Assembly (NCBI RefSeq): GCF_004123805.1
Contig: NZ_RWJX01000038.1
Span: 1-34,559 of the forward strand
Length of the DNA: 34,559 nt
Source: Cellulomonas endophytica
GTDB taxonomy: Bacteria > Actinomycetota > Actinomycetes > Actinomycetales > Cellulomonadaceae
Direction of reading: 5' to 3'
Shown here: positions 1 through 7,673 of the stretch, in pieces
How the letters are laid out: every line of letters begins with the position of its first letter
How positions within the stretch are numbered: the stretch's first letter is position 1
Notes under the pieces: model-generated
Seen by the model: only the letters and a program-made list of their open reading frames with translations
What the model was told of the DNA's origin: nothing
The model's database searches: none
Program-made: the position numbers and the translations under genes

Positions 1-6
1 CAGAGG

Positions 7-125
7 GTCGCGAGGGGAAGCCCGGCGGGACGGGCCCTGGGTGGGGGAGAGGGCCGTCAGGGGAAGCCCCGGCGGGGGACGGGCCGTGGAGGGGAAGAGG
101 GCTGTCAGCGGAGGCTCGGCGAGCC
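7..125. repeat. imperfect ~48-nt tandem repeat
   Basis: Two full copies and a decayed third copy of a G-rich unit, beginning near positions 7, 56 and 104. Each copy opens with a gtc followed by a gaggggaag/caggggaag-like block. The first two copies share aagccc(c)ggcggg and acgggcc, and the second and third openings share the gag ggc(t/c) gtcag context. The repeat is non-coding and lies downstream of the NUDIX stop. Function is unknown; replication slippage is the simplest origin. Confidence 0.55.
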
Positions 126-172
126 GGGTCCGTGGTGCGCCGGAGCGGACGACGGCGTGCTGCCCCTCGTCG

Positions 173-727
173 TCAGGGCATGCGGCCGACGTGCGCCATC
201 GCCTGGCGCAGGAGGAGGCCCTGGCCGCCGTGCATCTCCATCTGGACGTCCTCGGCGCAGGCCTCCTCGGGCGTCACCCACGCGAGGTCGATGGCGTCCT
301 GCTGCGGACGGCAGTCGCCCAGCACCGGCACGACGTACGCCAGCGACACCGCGTGCTGCCGGGCGTCGTGGTACGGCGTCACCCCGTGCGTCGGCAGGTA
401 CTCCGCGACCGTGAACGGCTGCGGCGCCGCGGGGATCTGCGGCAGCGCCATCGGGCCGAGGTCCTTCTCGATGTGGCGGACCAGCGCGTCCCGCACCCGC
501 TCGTGGTACATCACCCGGCCGGACACCAGCGCCCGGGAGATGACCCCGTTGGAGGTCACCCGCAGCAGGAGGCCCACCGCCACGACGTCCCCGCTGTCGT
601 CGACCCGCACCGGCACCGCGTCGACGTAGACGATCGGCATGCGTGACCGCGCCTCCGCGATCTGCTGCGGGCTGAGCCACCCGGCCGGGCGCTCGGGGTC
701 ACGGGGGAAGTCGGCGGTCTCGGTCAC
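173..727 (-). CDS. NUDIX-fold protein, DUF4916 type
   Basis: 184-aa cytoplasmic protein resembling actinobacterial DUF4916/NUDIX-like proteins. Visible landmarks are an N-terminal GWLSPQQI segment, a central block with IVYVDAVPVRVD and GLLLRV strands, and a C-terminal block with LAWVTPEEA. The classical NUDIX box (GX5EX7REUXEEXGU) is not recognisable, so hydrolase activity should not be assumed. The open frame extends to 964, but the added N-terminus is Arg/Pro-rich and unlike the family. GTG at 727 is preferred: homology begins there, and CAGACT (a one-base variant of TANNNT) ends 6 nt upstream, suggesting leaderless translation. It is divergent from the thioredoxin gene. The family call is from recognition of the sequence; biochemical function is unknown. 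Confidence 0.75.
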   Translation of the reverse strand: MTETADFPRDPERPAGWLSPQQIAEARSRMPIVYVDAVPVRVDDSGDVVAVGLLLRVTSNGVISRALVSGRVMYHERVRDALVRHIEKDLGPMALPQIPAAPQPFTVAEYLPTHGVTPYHDARQHAVSLAYVVPVLGDCRPQQDAIDLAWVTPEEACAEDVQMEMHGGQGLLLRQAMAHVGRMP

Positions 728-733
728 CGGGAC

Positions 734-739
734 AGTCTG
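734..739 (-). promoter_or_regulatory. possible -10 for leaderless NUDIX-fold gene
   Basis: CAGACT on the minus strand, separated by 6 nt (gtcccg) from GTG 727. It has the same geometry as the TANNNT-N6-GTG sites elsewhere in the window but starts with C instead of T. No clear -35 is seen. Confidence 0.35.
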
Positions 740-893
740 CCGTGCCCACCGCCGTGCCCGGGCAGCCGGCCGTGCCGTGTCCCGTGCCGCGTCCGTCACC
801 CACCGGCTGCGGTTCCCCGGCCCCGAGGGACCGCAGGGGCTCGTCGGTCCGGGCCGCCGCGCGCGCGTGCCGTGCTGCCGCGGGGCAGCATGG

Positions 894-920
894 GGGAATA
901 CCCGGGGCGCCGGCGGTGCT
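894..920 (+). promoter_or_regulatory. possible SigR/ECF-type promoter of thioredoxin gene
   Basis: GGGAAT at 894-899 followed after 18 nt by GCT at 918-920. The thiol-stress sigma factor SigR of actinobacteria recognises GGGAAT-N18-GTT, so this is one base off the ideal and lies in front of a thioredoxin gene, a classical SigR target. The match is seen directly; use by SigR is inferred. Confidence 0.4.
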
Positions 921-956
921 GAGGTGCTCGGCAACCGACGACGGAGGAGAACCGCT

Positions 957-1334
957 GTGGCCACTGTGAACCTGACCGGTCAGACCCTCGAGAGCACGAT
1001 CAAGGACAACGACATCGTCCTCGTCGACTTCTGGGCCGCCTGGTGCGGTCCGTGCCGCCAGTTCGGCCCGATCTTCGAGAAGTCGTCCGACGAGCACTCG
1101 GACATCGTCCACGCCAAGGTCGACACCGACGCCGAGCAGCAGCTCGCCGCCGAGCTCCAGATCACGTCGATCCCGACGCTCATGGCCTTCCGCGAGGGCG
1201 TCCTCGTCTACAACCGCCCGGGCGCGCTGCCGAAGCCCGCGCTGGAGCAGGTCGTCGAGGCCGTCCGCGCGCTCGACATGGACGAGGTCCGCAAGACGAT
1301 CGAGGGTCGCGAGACCGCCGACGCCAACGCCTGA
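957..1334 (+). CDS. trxA: thioredoxin
   Basis: 125-aa thioredoxin, a cytoplasmic disulfide reductant reduced by thioredoxin reductase. The active-site WCGPC lies at residues 29-33 after the typical VLVDFWA strand. The cis-proline segment SIPTLMAF and the C-terminal helix are present, but the tail (DMDEVRKTIEGRETADANA) is slightly longer than E. coli TrxA. The frame is open much further upstream; GTG at 957 is chosen because a ggaggaga Shine-Dalgarno (943-950) precedes it at proper spacing and family homology begins immediately. A SigR-like motif lies about 40-60 nt upstream. It likely serves the thioredoxin-dependent peroxiredoxin Bcp encoded at 11.9-12.4 kb. A strong hairpin follows the stop. 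Confidence 0.95.
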   Translation: MATVNLTGQTLESTIKDNDIVLVDFWAAWCGPCRQFGPIFEKSSDEHSDIVHAKVDTDAEQQLAAELQITSIPTLMAFREGVLVYNRPGALPKPALEQVVEAVRALDMDEVRKTIEGRETADANA

Positions 1335-1366
1335 CGCACACCCGCCGGGGGTCCGCCCCTGAGCAC

Positions 1367-1400
1367 CGACGCCCGCGTCCCCCTGGGGGCGCGGGCGTCG
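1367..1400 (+). terminator. thioredoxin terminator hairpin
   Basis: CGACGCCCGCG (1367-1377) pairs with CGCGGGCGTCG (1390-1400), and the intervening C-run/G-run extends the stem to almost no loop. It begins 32 nt after the thioredoxin stop. There is no U-tract, as is usual in high-GC actinobacteria. Confidence 0.7.
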
Positions 1401-1507
1401 TCGTGCCGGGCGCAGCCCTCGCGTCGCGGTGGAGCCGCCGTCGGGCGGGCGGATCCCGTGCCGGGCACGGCCCCTCCGCGTGCGGGCAGCGGCGCCCCGC
1501 CCGTCGC

Positions 1508-2569
1508 TCAGCCGGCCACGGCACCGCTCGGCACCGCCGCCGGAGCCCGGGCGAGCAGGTCGTCCGCCGCGACGAGCACCTCCTCCACCGTGACCGCGGC
1601 GAGAGCGGGGTGGAGGGTGTCGGCCGTGCCGTCGCCGCCCTGCCCGGGCACGCCGTGCCAGAGCACCGCGTGCCGCTCGACGTCGACGAGGGGCCGCCAC
1701 AGGTCTGGCGGCACCGGCCCGAACAGGAGCACCGACGGCGTGCCGACGGCCGTCGCCACGTGCGCCACGCCGGTGTCGCCGCAGACGAGCAGCCGCGCCC
1801 CGGCGATGCGCCGGACGAGCGCACCGAGGTCGAGCCGCCCGCACAGGTCCACCAGCCCGGCCGCACCGTCGTCGGCCGGGCTGCCGGTGCCACCGACGGA
1901 CCGGCGGCCGCCCGCGCCGGCACCCTCGGCCCGGCTCCGCCCCAGCGCGGCCCGCGCCCCGCCGACGACCGCCGCGCACAGGGGCGCCTCGTCGGGCGAG
2001 CCCGTGACGGCCACCCGCAGCCCCCGCGCCACCAGAGCCGCCGCCACCGCCGCGAACCGCTCCGCCGGCCAGCGCCGGGCGCCGTGGGCGGCACCGGGGT
2101 GCAGCACGACCTCGCCGACCGTGCCCGGCGGCACCTCGGCCGCCGGGCGAACCGGCAGGCGCAGGTCCTCCGGGCCGCAGGGGCCACCGGCCCACCGCAG
2201 CAGCCGGCACCACCGCTCGACGTCGTGCTCGTCGACGTCGAAGACGGGTCCCTCGTCGAAGCCCTCGCAGGCGAACCCTACGAGCTGCGCGGGACGCGTC
2301 GCCGCCAGCAGCCGGTGGCTCTGCGGCCCCCGCCCGTGCAGGTTCACCGCCACGTGGCCCGAGCCGCGCCAGTCCAGGGGCTCGAGCTCCCCGGCGACGA
2401 GCACCTCGTCGACGACCCCGAGGTCCCTCAGCAGCGCGCCCGTGGCGGCCGGGCCGGCGAGCCACACCCGCCGGTCCGGCCAGGCCCGCCGCACGCCCCG
2501 GAGCGCGGCGACGCCGGTGAGGGCGTCGCCGAGCCCCAGGGCCCGCAGGACGAGCACGTCGCCGGTCAC
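1508..2569 (-). CDS. GT9 heptosyltransferase-like glycosyltransferase
   Basis: 353-aa GT-B fold glycosyltransferase of family GT9, which includes ADP-heptose:LPS heptosyltransferases. Seen: N-terminal VLRALGLGDALT, the mid-protein LHPGAAHGARRWPAERFA donor-domain entry, and the GT9 signature CGDTGVAHVATAVGTPSVLLFGP. An Ala/Gly-rich insertion (about residues 222-252) lies in the donor domain. Last gene of the eight-gene operon; GTG 2569 overlaps the upstream SDR stop by GTGA, which fixes the start. By context it should transfer heptose from the ADP-heptose made by this operon onto a cell-envelope glycan. The acceptor is unknown, since actinobacteria are not expected to have LPS. A short CCGTGCC/GGCACGG inverted repeat near 1457-1471 is the only hairpin seen downstream. 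Confidence 0.85.
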   Translation of the reverse strand: MTGDVLVLRALGLGDALTGVAALRGVRRAWPDRRVWLAGPAATGALLRDLGVVDEVLVAGELEPLDWRGSGHVAVNLHGRGPQSHRLLAATRPAQLVGFACEGFDEGPVFDVDEHDVERWCRLLRWAGGPCGPEDLRLPVRPAAEVPPGTVGEVVLHPGAAHGARRWPAERFAAVAAALVARGLRVAVTGSPDEAPLCAAVVGGARAALGRSRAEGAGAGGRRSVGGTGSPADDGAAGLVDLCGRLDLGALVRRIAGARLLVCGDTGVAHVATAVGTPSVLLFGPVPPDLWRPLVDVERHAVLWHGVPGQGGDGTADTLHPALAAVTVEEVLVAADDLLARAPAAVPSGAVAG

Positions 2570-3294
2570 GGCCAGGAGCTCTCCCCGGACGCCATGACGA
2601 GCATCTCGCGGATCTCGGAGCCGACGGGCTGGCGCAGCGCCGTCACGACGGCACCGGCCGTGGCCCGCGGGTCGTTGAGGTCGGCGTCCGGCCCCGGCTT
2701 GTACTGCTCCGTGCGGCCGTCGAAGAACGCCGTCGCCATGCCGCCCGGGATGAGCAGCGTGACGCCGACCTTCCCGCGCAGCTCCGCGGCCAGGGCGTGC
2801 GAGAAGCCGCGGACGCCGAACTTCGAGGCGGAGTAGGCCGTCGCGTCGCTCATGCCCCGCAGGGACAGCGTGGAGCCGACCGTCACGACGGTGCCGCGCA
2901 CCTTCTCCAGGTACGGCACCACCGCGCGGACCACGGACACCGTGCCGAAGAGGTTGACCCGGACGACCCGCTCCCAGACGTCCGGGTGGATGTCGACGAG
3001 GGTGCCGCACGCGTCGGTGCCGGCCGCGGTGACGATCGCGCAGGGCTCGCCCGCGATCGCGACGAGGCGCTCGACGGCCTCGGCGATGACGGGCGCGGGC
3101 TCGGCGAGGTCCACCTCGACGAAGGCGACGTCCTGCTTCGGCGGGACGCGGTCGAGGACCGCGGGCGTGCCGCCGGCGGCGAGCACGGCGTCGACGACCG
3201 CCGCGCCGAGGCCGCTGGCCCCGCCCGTGATGAAGACCGTGCCGACCTCGCGCGGGGCGAGGACGGCGCTGCTGGTGTCGACCTGTGCGGTCAC
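2566..3294 (-). CDS. short-chain dehydrogenase/reductase in heptose operon
   Basis: 242-aa classical SDR. The cofactor-binding TGGASGLG motif follows a short disordered N-terminus. The catalytic set is visible as Ser in VGSTLSL and Tyr/Lys in YSASK. An acidic residue after the second strand (LDRVP, with VEVDLAE next) leans towards NAD(H) but is not decisive. Both ends overlap neighbours by GTGA, so it is translationally coupled to HldE and the GT9 enzyme. It is not HldD: ADP-heptose 6-epimerases are extended SDRs of about 310 aa with TGGAGFIG. The likely role is oxidation or reduction of a sugar or sugar nucleotide in the heptose pathway, but the substrate cannot be read from sequence. Confidence 0.85.
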   Translation of the reverse strand: MTAQVDTSSAVLAPREVGTVFITGGASGLGAAVVDAVLAAGGTPAVLDRVPPKQDVAFVEVDLAEPAPVIAEAVERLVAIAGEPCAIVTAAGTDACGTLVDIHPDVWERVVRVNLFGTVSVVRAVVPYLEKVRGTVVTVGSTLSLRGMSDATAYSASKFGVRGFSHALAAELRGKVGVTLLIPGGMATAFFDGRTEQYKPGPDADLNDPRATAGAVVTALRQPVGSEIREMLVMASGESSWP

Positions 3295-4796
3295 ACGACC
3301 TCCTGGGTGCTCATCGCCCGGGACCGTCCCGAGCGCTCGATGATGGACGTGGTGGACCGGCCGTCGAGGTACGGCAGCAGGACGACCCGCCCGCCGTGCT
3401 CCCGGACGGTGCCGGCCTCGGGCAGCGGGGCGCCGCCGTAGTCGCCGCCCTTGGCCCACACGTCGGGGCGCAGCCGCTCCAGGGCGGCGCGCGGGTCGTC
3501 CTCGTCGAAGACGACCACGGCGTCGACGCAGTCCAGCGCCTCGAGGACACGGGCCCGGTCGGCGGCGGGGACCACCGGCCGGGTCGGGCCCTTGAGGCGG
3601 CTGACGCTCGCGTCGGAGTTCATGAGGACGACGAGGGCGTCCCCGAGCCGGCGGGCCGCCTGCAGCGTCGCGACGTGCCCGGCGTGGACGATGTCGAAGC
3701 AGCCGCCCGTCGCGACGAGGCGCCGGTCGCCCCGGCGCAGCCGCGCCGCGACGGCCTCGAGGGCGGCGGGCGAGGCCGGCGTGCCCTGGGCGTCGGCCGC
3801 CGGTGCAGGGGTGTCCGGGCCGTCCGGTGGGGCCGCCGCCCCCGGTCCGCCGCCCGTGCCGTCCGTCGCCCCCTCCGCCGCGCGCTCCTGCCGGTACGCC
3901 TCGGCGCCGCCGGCCGCGACCCACGCCCCCGCGTCCGCGACGGCGCGCCCGACGGCCTCCGTCACCGTGGCGCCCGTGGCCAGCGCGACCGCGGCCGAGG
4001 CGGCGAAGCGGTCGCCCGCGCCGCAGGGGTCGCCCCCGGCCACGCGCACGGCGGGCACGTACTGCACCTCGGCGCCCCCGCCGGCGACGAAGGCCCCGTC
4101 CGCGCCGGCCGTCACGGCGACGGCCCGCACGTCCCAGGCCTCGCGCAGGGCCGCCGCGACGAGGTCCGGCGCACCGCCGGCCGGCGTCCCGGCCCCCGCC
4201 GCCGCCACCCCCGCGCGGGCCTCCGACAGGTTCGGCGTCACCAGCAGCGTGCCCGGCACGGGCGTGCCCCCGCGCGGGTGCGGGTCCCACACGACCCGGC
4301 CGCGGCGGGCGTGCTCCGCCAGCAGCGCGCGCAGGCCGGGGTCGTGCGTCGTGCCCGCGCCGTAGCAGGACACGAGGACGACGTCGGCCGCGGCCAGCGC
4401 GTCCCGGACGGCGTCGAGGGGGACGTCCGTCGGCGTGCCGGGGCCCCCGTCGTCGACCCGCACGAGGGACTGCCCGCCGCTGCGCACGCGCACCTTCCGC
4501 CGTGTCCCGCCGGCGTGCCCCAGGGGCAGCACCGTGAGGGAGCGCCCGAGGTCGGCCCGCAGGCCGGCCCCGGCGGCGTCGTCGGCCAGCGGGGCCACGA
4601 GGGTCACCCGGGCGCCGGACCCCGCCACGAGGAGCGCCGTCAGGCCGGCACCCCCGGGGCTCTCGCGGACGCCCGTGACGTCGAGGACCGGGGCCGGCGC
4701 GTCGGGGCACAGCCGCTCGACCGTGCCGTCCACGTCCCGGTCGAGGACCACGTCCCCGACGACGACGACGTGCGGCCGGGCACCGGGGCCGCTCAT
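3291..4796 (-). CDS. hldE: bifunctional heptose-7-P kinase / heptose-1-P adenylyltransferase
   Basis: 501-aa two-domain enzyme, close to E. coli HldE (477 aa). N-terminal PfkB/ribokinase-type kinase (about 1-335): VVVGDVVLDRDVDG, a CPDAPAPV segment like the RISPEAPVPV of HldE, and the GAGDRFAAS anion hole with catalytic Asp. A Pro/Ala/Gly-rich linker (about 310-345) follows. The C-terminal nucleotidyltransferase (about 355-495) has GCFDIVHAGHV, NSDASVSRLKGPTRPV and STTSIIE, all hallmark motifs. It phosphorylates D-glycero-D-manno-heptose-7-P at C1 and, after GmhB action, makes ADP-D-glycero-D-manno-heptose. ATG 4796 forms an ATGA overlap with gmhA; the upstream part of the open frame is a shadow of gmhA. 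Confidence 0.93.
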   Translation of the reverse strand: MSGPGARPHVVVVGDVVLDRDVDGTVERLCPDAPAPVLDVTGVRESPGGAGLTALLVAGSGARVTLVAPLADDAAGAGLRADLGRSLTVLPLGHAGGTRRKVRVRSGGQSLVRVDDGGPGTPTDVPLDAVRDALAAADVVLVSCYGAGTTHDPGLRALLAEHARRGRVVWDPHPRGGTPVPGTLLVTPNLSEARAGVAAAGAGTPAGGAPDLVAAALREAWDVRAVAVTAGADGAFVAGGGAEVQYVPAVRVAGGDPCGAGDRFAASAAVALATGATVTEAVGRAVADAGAWVAAGGAEAYRQERAAEGATDGTGGGPGAAAPPDGPDTPAPAADAQGTPASPAALEAVAARLRRGDRRLVATGGCFDIVHAGHVATLQAARRLGDALVVLMNSDASVSRLKGPTRPVVPAADRARVLEALDCVDAVVVFDEDDPRAALERLRPDVWAKGGDYGGAPLPEAGTVREHGGRVVLLPYLDGRSTTSIIERSGRSRAMSTQEVV

Positions 4797-5440
4797 GCCG
4801 GCACCTCCAGCGCCGCGGGCACCACGCCGGCGGCGGGCGGGCGAGCGGCCGGCACCGCGTGCGGCACCCGGGCCGCCAGGTGCTCGTCCACGCCCGCGCA
4901 CAGGGCGTGGATCGCGACGAGGTGGACCGCCTGGACGGCGGCCGTCGACGGCGCCTCCACGCACAGCGCCTCGTCGGACAGCGCCGCGAGCGGGTTGGGG
5001 CCGGCGCCGGTGAGCGACCACACCCGCACCCCGACGGACCGCGCCCGCTCGGCCGCGGCGAGGACGTTGGGGCTCGTCCCGGAGGTGGACAGCAGCACCA
5101 GGACGTCGCCGGGACGTCCGTGCGCCTCGACCTGCCGGGCGAACATCTCGTCGGCGCCGTAGTCGTTGACGATCGCGGTGAGGCTCGAGGTCTCCGACGA
5201 CAGGCACACCGCCGAGAGGGGGAGCCGGTCGGCGAGGAAGCGCCCGACGAGCTCGGAGGTCAGGTGCTGCGCCTCCGCCGCGCTGCCGCCGTTGCCCGCG
5301 GCGAGCAGCCGCCCGCCGCCCAGCAGCGCGTCGGTGAGCGTGCGCGCCCACCGCTCCACGGTGCCCGCGTCCCGCCGCAGCGACCGCAGGCCGGCGCGCA
5401 GCTCCTCGTCGTGCGTGTCGATCCAGCTCTGCGCGCTCAT
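4793..5440 (-). CDS. gmhA: sedoheptulose-7-phosphate isomerase
   Basis: 215-aa SIS-domain isomerase; E. coli GmhA is 192 aa, the excess being a Pro/Ala-rich C-terminal tail. It catalyses the first heptose step, sedoheptulose-7-P to D-glycero-D-manno-heptose-7-P. Seen: phosphate-binding GNGGSAAEAQH (residues 49-59), the catalytic Glu region TSELVGRF (Glu63), the STSGTSPN loop (119-124) and the C-terminal VHLVAIHALC helix whose His178 matches the catalytic His. The start ATG 5440 overlaps the upstream glycosyltransferase stop (ATGA) and the stop overlaps hldE in the same way. This gene and hldE together make the heptose-pathway call firm. Confidence 0.94.
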   Translation of the reverse strand: MSAQSWIDTHDEELRAGLRSLRRDAGTVERWARTLTDALLGGGRLLAAGNGGSAAEAQHLTSELVGRFLADRLPLSAVCLSSETSSLTAIVNDYGADEMFARQVEAHGRPGDVLVLLSTSGTSPNVLAAAERARSVGVRVWSLTGAGPNPLAALSDEALCVEAPSTAAVQAVHLVAIHALCAGVDEHLAARVPHAVPAARPPAAGVVPAALEVPA

Positions 5441-6714
5441 ACCGCCGCCACCTCCGTCAGCCGTGCCGGGACCGGCCGGGCGAGGCCTCCGCCCGTGAGG
5501 GACCTGTAGTGCGACGCCGTCTGCGCCGCGACGCGGGACCAGGAGTACCGCGCCACCGCGCGCCGCCGGGCCGCGCGGCCCATCGCGCGGCGGCGCGGCT
5601 CGTCGTCGAGCAGGTCGACGAGGGCGTCCGCCAGCGCCCCCGCGTCCCGCGGCGGGACCAGGGCGCCCGTGACGCCCGGGGCGACGGAGTCGAGCAGCCC
5701 GCCCACGGCGCTGCCGACGAGCGGCACCCCGCACGCGGCCGCCTCCAGGGGCACGATCCCGAAGGGCTCGTACCAGGGGGTCGCCACGACGAGGTCGGAC
5801 GAGCCGATGACGGCCGTGAGGTCGTCGTGGGCGACCTGGCCGACGAGGTGGACGCGATCGGCAACGCCGAGCGAGGCGGCGAGGTCGCGCAGGCGCCGGG
5901 CCTCCGGGTCCGCGCCGAGCGCCGCCGCGACGGGGCCGCCGGCGACGAGGAGCTCCGTGTCGGCGAGCGACGTGCCCGGGCGCGCGGCCAGGGCCCGCAC
6001 GACCGTGTCCACCCCCTTGCGCTCCACGAGCCGCCCGACGACGAGCAGCCGGTGCCGGCGCTCCCGCACGGGCACCCCGGGCGGGACGGCGCCGAGCCGG
6101 GCCGCCGGCAGGGGGCGGAAGTGCTCCACGTCGACGCCGCAGGGCACGACGCGGACCCGCTCGGCCGGGACGCCGAGGCGCACGAGCTCGTCGACCTCGT
6201 CGGAGCAGGTCGCCACGACGAGGTCGGCCCGCCGCCCGACCGCCAGCTCCGCCGCCACGCGGCCCTCCGGGCTCGTGTCCTTGGTCCCCTGGTGCCGGCG
6301 CTTCACGCTCCCGAGCGCGTGGTACGTGTGGACGAGAGGGACGGCCGCGGCGTCCGCGGCCCGGGCCGCGGCCAGGCCCGACATCCAGAAGTGGGAGTGG
6401 ACGACGTCGGGGGCGCCGTGCGCCTCCCAGTCGCGCAGGAGGGCGTCACCGAGGGCCCCGACGTGCGGGAGCAGGTCGTCCTTGGGCACGTGCCGGGCGG
6501 GGCCGGCGGCCAGGTGCACGACCTCGACGCCCGGTGCCAGCGGCACCCGCTCCGGCAGGTCCGCCGCGTCCCGTCGGGTGTGCACGCGCACGGCGTGCCC
6601 GGCGCGGGCCAGCCCGACCGCCAGCGACGCCACGTGGACGTTCTGCCCGCCGGCGTCGACCCCGCCGAGCACGGCCAGGGGGCTGGCGTGCTCCGAGACC
6701 AGGTCGACCCTCAT
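5437..6714 (-). CDS. GT4-family glycosyltransferase
   Basis: 425-aa retaining GT-B glycosyltransferase. N-terminal acceptor domain: DLVSEHASPLAVLGG then DAGGQNVHVASLA, the glycine loop typical of GT4. Mid-protein DVVHSHFWMSG is followed by the linker VVPCGVDVEHFRP. C-terminal donor domain: LLVVGRLVERKGVDTVVRA and the E-x7-E motif in EPFGIVPLEAAACGVPLV. The overall pattern resembles sucrose-phosphate-synthase/MshA-like GT4 enzymes, but the donor cannot be read from sequence. No membrane segment is seen, so it is cytosolic or peripheral. Overlaps the genes on both sides by ATGA. Within the operon it likely extends the same glycan as the GT9 enzymes. Confidence 0.9.
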   Translation of the reverse strand: MRVDLVSEHASPLAVLGGVDAGGQNVHVASLAVGLARAGHAVRVHTRRDAADLPERVPLAPGVEVVHLAAGPARHVPKDDLLPHVGALGDALLRDWEAHGAPDVVHSHFWMSGLAAARAADAAAVPLVHTYHALGSVKRRHQGTKDTSPEGRVAAELAVGRRADLVVATCSDEVDELVRLGVPAERVRVVPCGVDVEHFRPLPAARLGAVPPGVPVRERRHRLLVVGRLVERKGVDTVVRALAARPGTSLADTELLVAGGPVAAALGADPEARRLRDLAASLGVADRVHLVGQVAHDDLTAVIGSSDLVVATPWYEPFGIVPLEAAACGVPLVGSAVGGLLDSVAPGVTGALVPPRDAGALADALVDLLDDEPRRRAMGRAARRRAVARYSWSRVAAQTASHYRSLTGGGLARPVPARLTEVAAV

Positions 6715-7673
6715 CCGACGACCTCCCGCAGCACGTCCTGCCAGTCGGCGAGGAAGCGGTCGAGGCCGTACCGGGCGAGCGCGTGCTCGCGGGCGGCCAG
6801 GCCGCGCTCGCGGGCCTCGGCGGGGTCGGCCATCCACCGCCGCCCCGCCGCGACGAGGGCGCCCGGGTCGGCGCTCACGACGCCGGCGACCGGCGGCACC
6901 GCCGCGGGCGCCTCCGTCGTCGCCAGCGCGAGCACCGGCATCCCGACGGTCATCGCCTCGAGCAGCGACAGGCCCAGGCTCGTCCAGCGGTAGGGGTGCA
7001 GGTAGGCCCGCGCCCCGCCCATCGCGACGTGCATGTCCGACTGCCGCACGTTCTCGTGCAGGTGGTCCTCGTGCCGCGGCAGGTGCTCGGCGAGCGCGTC
7101 CATGCCCATGCCGTACACCTCGACGGGCAGCTCCTCCGCGACCCGCACGACCACGTCCGTCCCGGCCACGCGCCAGCGCCGCACGGGCTCGTTGACGACG
7201 ACCGCCACGCGCTCGCGCTCGCCCGTGTACGTGGGGCCCGGGTCGACGATGCCGTGGTCGACCACCCGGACCGGCGCGGCGCCGCTGTCCCACATGAGGG
7301 CGTTGAACGCCGTCACGTGGACGACGGGCACGTCGGACCGGTCGGCGAGGTGGTGCCGGGTGGCGGCGGCCGGCCCGGCCGGGGTGTTGTGCTCCACGTA
7401 GACCGCCGGCACGTCGACCCCCGCGCGCAGGCCCGTCCAGCGCTCCAGCAGCTCGACCTCGTGCGGCCGCTGGAGGACGACGACGTCGAACGCCTCGTCG
7501 CGCAGGCCCTCGCCCGCCGGCACCTCGCGGACGGAGGCCGGCCAGTCCCAGCTCGTCGCCCGGCCCATGCCGTCACGGCTGCGCCCCTCGTCGCGGGGGA
7601 CGAGGTACTCGTCGGGCCCCTGGACGAACGACGTCATCCAGGACCCGTGCACGTGCCAGGCGAGCACCTTCAT
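6711..7673 (-). CDS. GT-B glycosyltransferase (GT4-like), short
   Basis: 320-aa GT-B-like glycosyltransferase. It starts with MKVLAWHVHGSWMTSF, has YVEHNTP and VVHVTAFNALMWDSG segments in the acceptor half, and a reduced donor domain ending in LHPYRWTSLGLSLLEAMTVGMPVLAL, where a Glu helix equivalent to the GT4 E-x7-E is visible in part. It is shorter than the usual 370-420 aa of GT4, mainly through a compact N-terminal half. Flanking ATGA overlaps on both ends fix start and stop. Similar proteins occur beside heptose genes in other actinobacteria (recollection of family context, not tested here). Donor and acceptor unknown. Confidence 0.8.
   Translation of the reverse strand: MKVLAWHVHGSWMTSFVQGPDEYLVPRDEGRSRDGMGRATSWDWPASVREVPAGEGLRDEAFDVVVLQRPHEVELLERWTGLRAGVDVPAVYVEHNTPAGPAAATRHHLADRSDVPVVHVTAFNALMWDSGAAPVRVVDHGIVDPGPTYTGERERVAVVVNEPVRRWRVAGTDVVVRVAEELPVEVYGMGMDALAEHLPRHEDHLHENVRQSDMHVAMGGARAYLHPYRWTSLGLSLLEAMTVGMPVLALATTEAPAAVPPVAGVVSADPGALVAAGRRWMADPAEARERGLAAREHALARYGLDRFLADWQDVLREVVG

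Noticed and set aside
2566..3294. Calling the SDR in the heptose operon HldD
   Set aside because: HldD is an extended SDR of about 310 aa with TGGAGFIG and different motifs; this is a 242-aa classical SDR with TGGASGLG.
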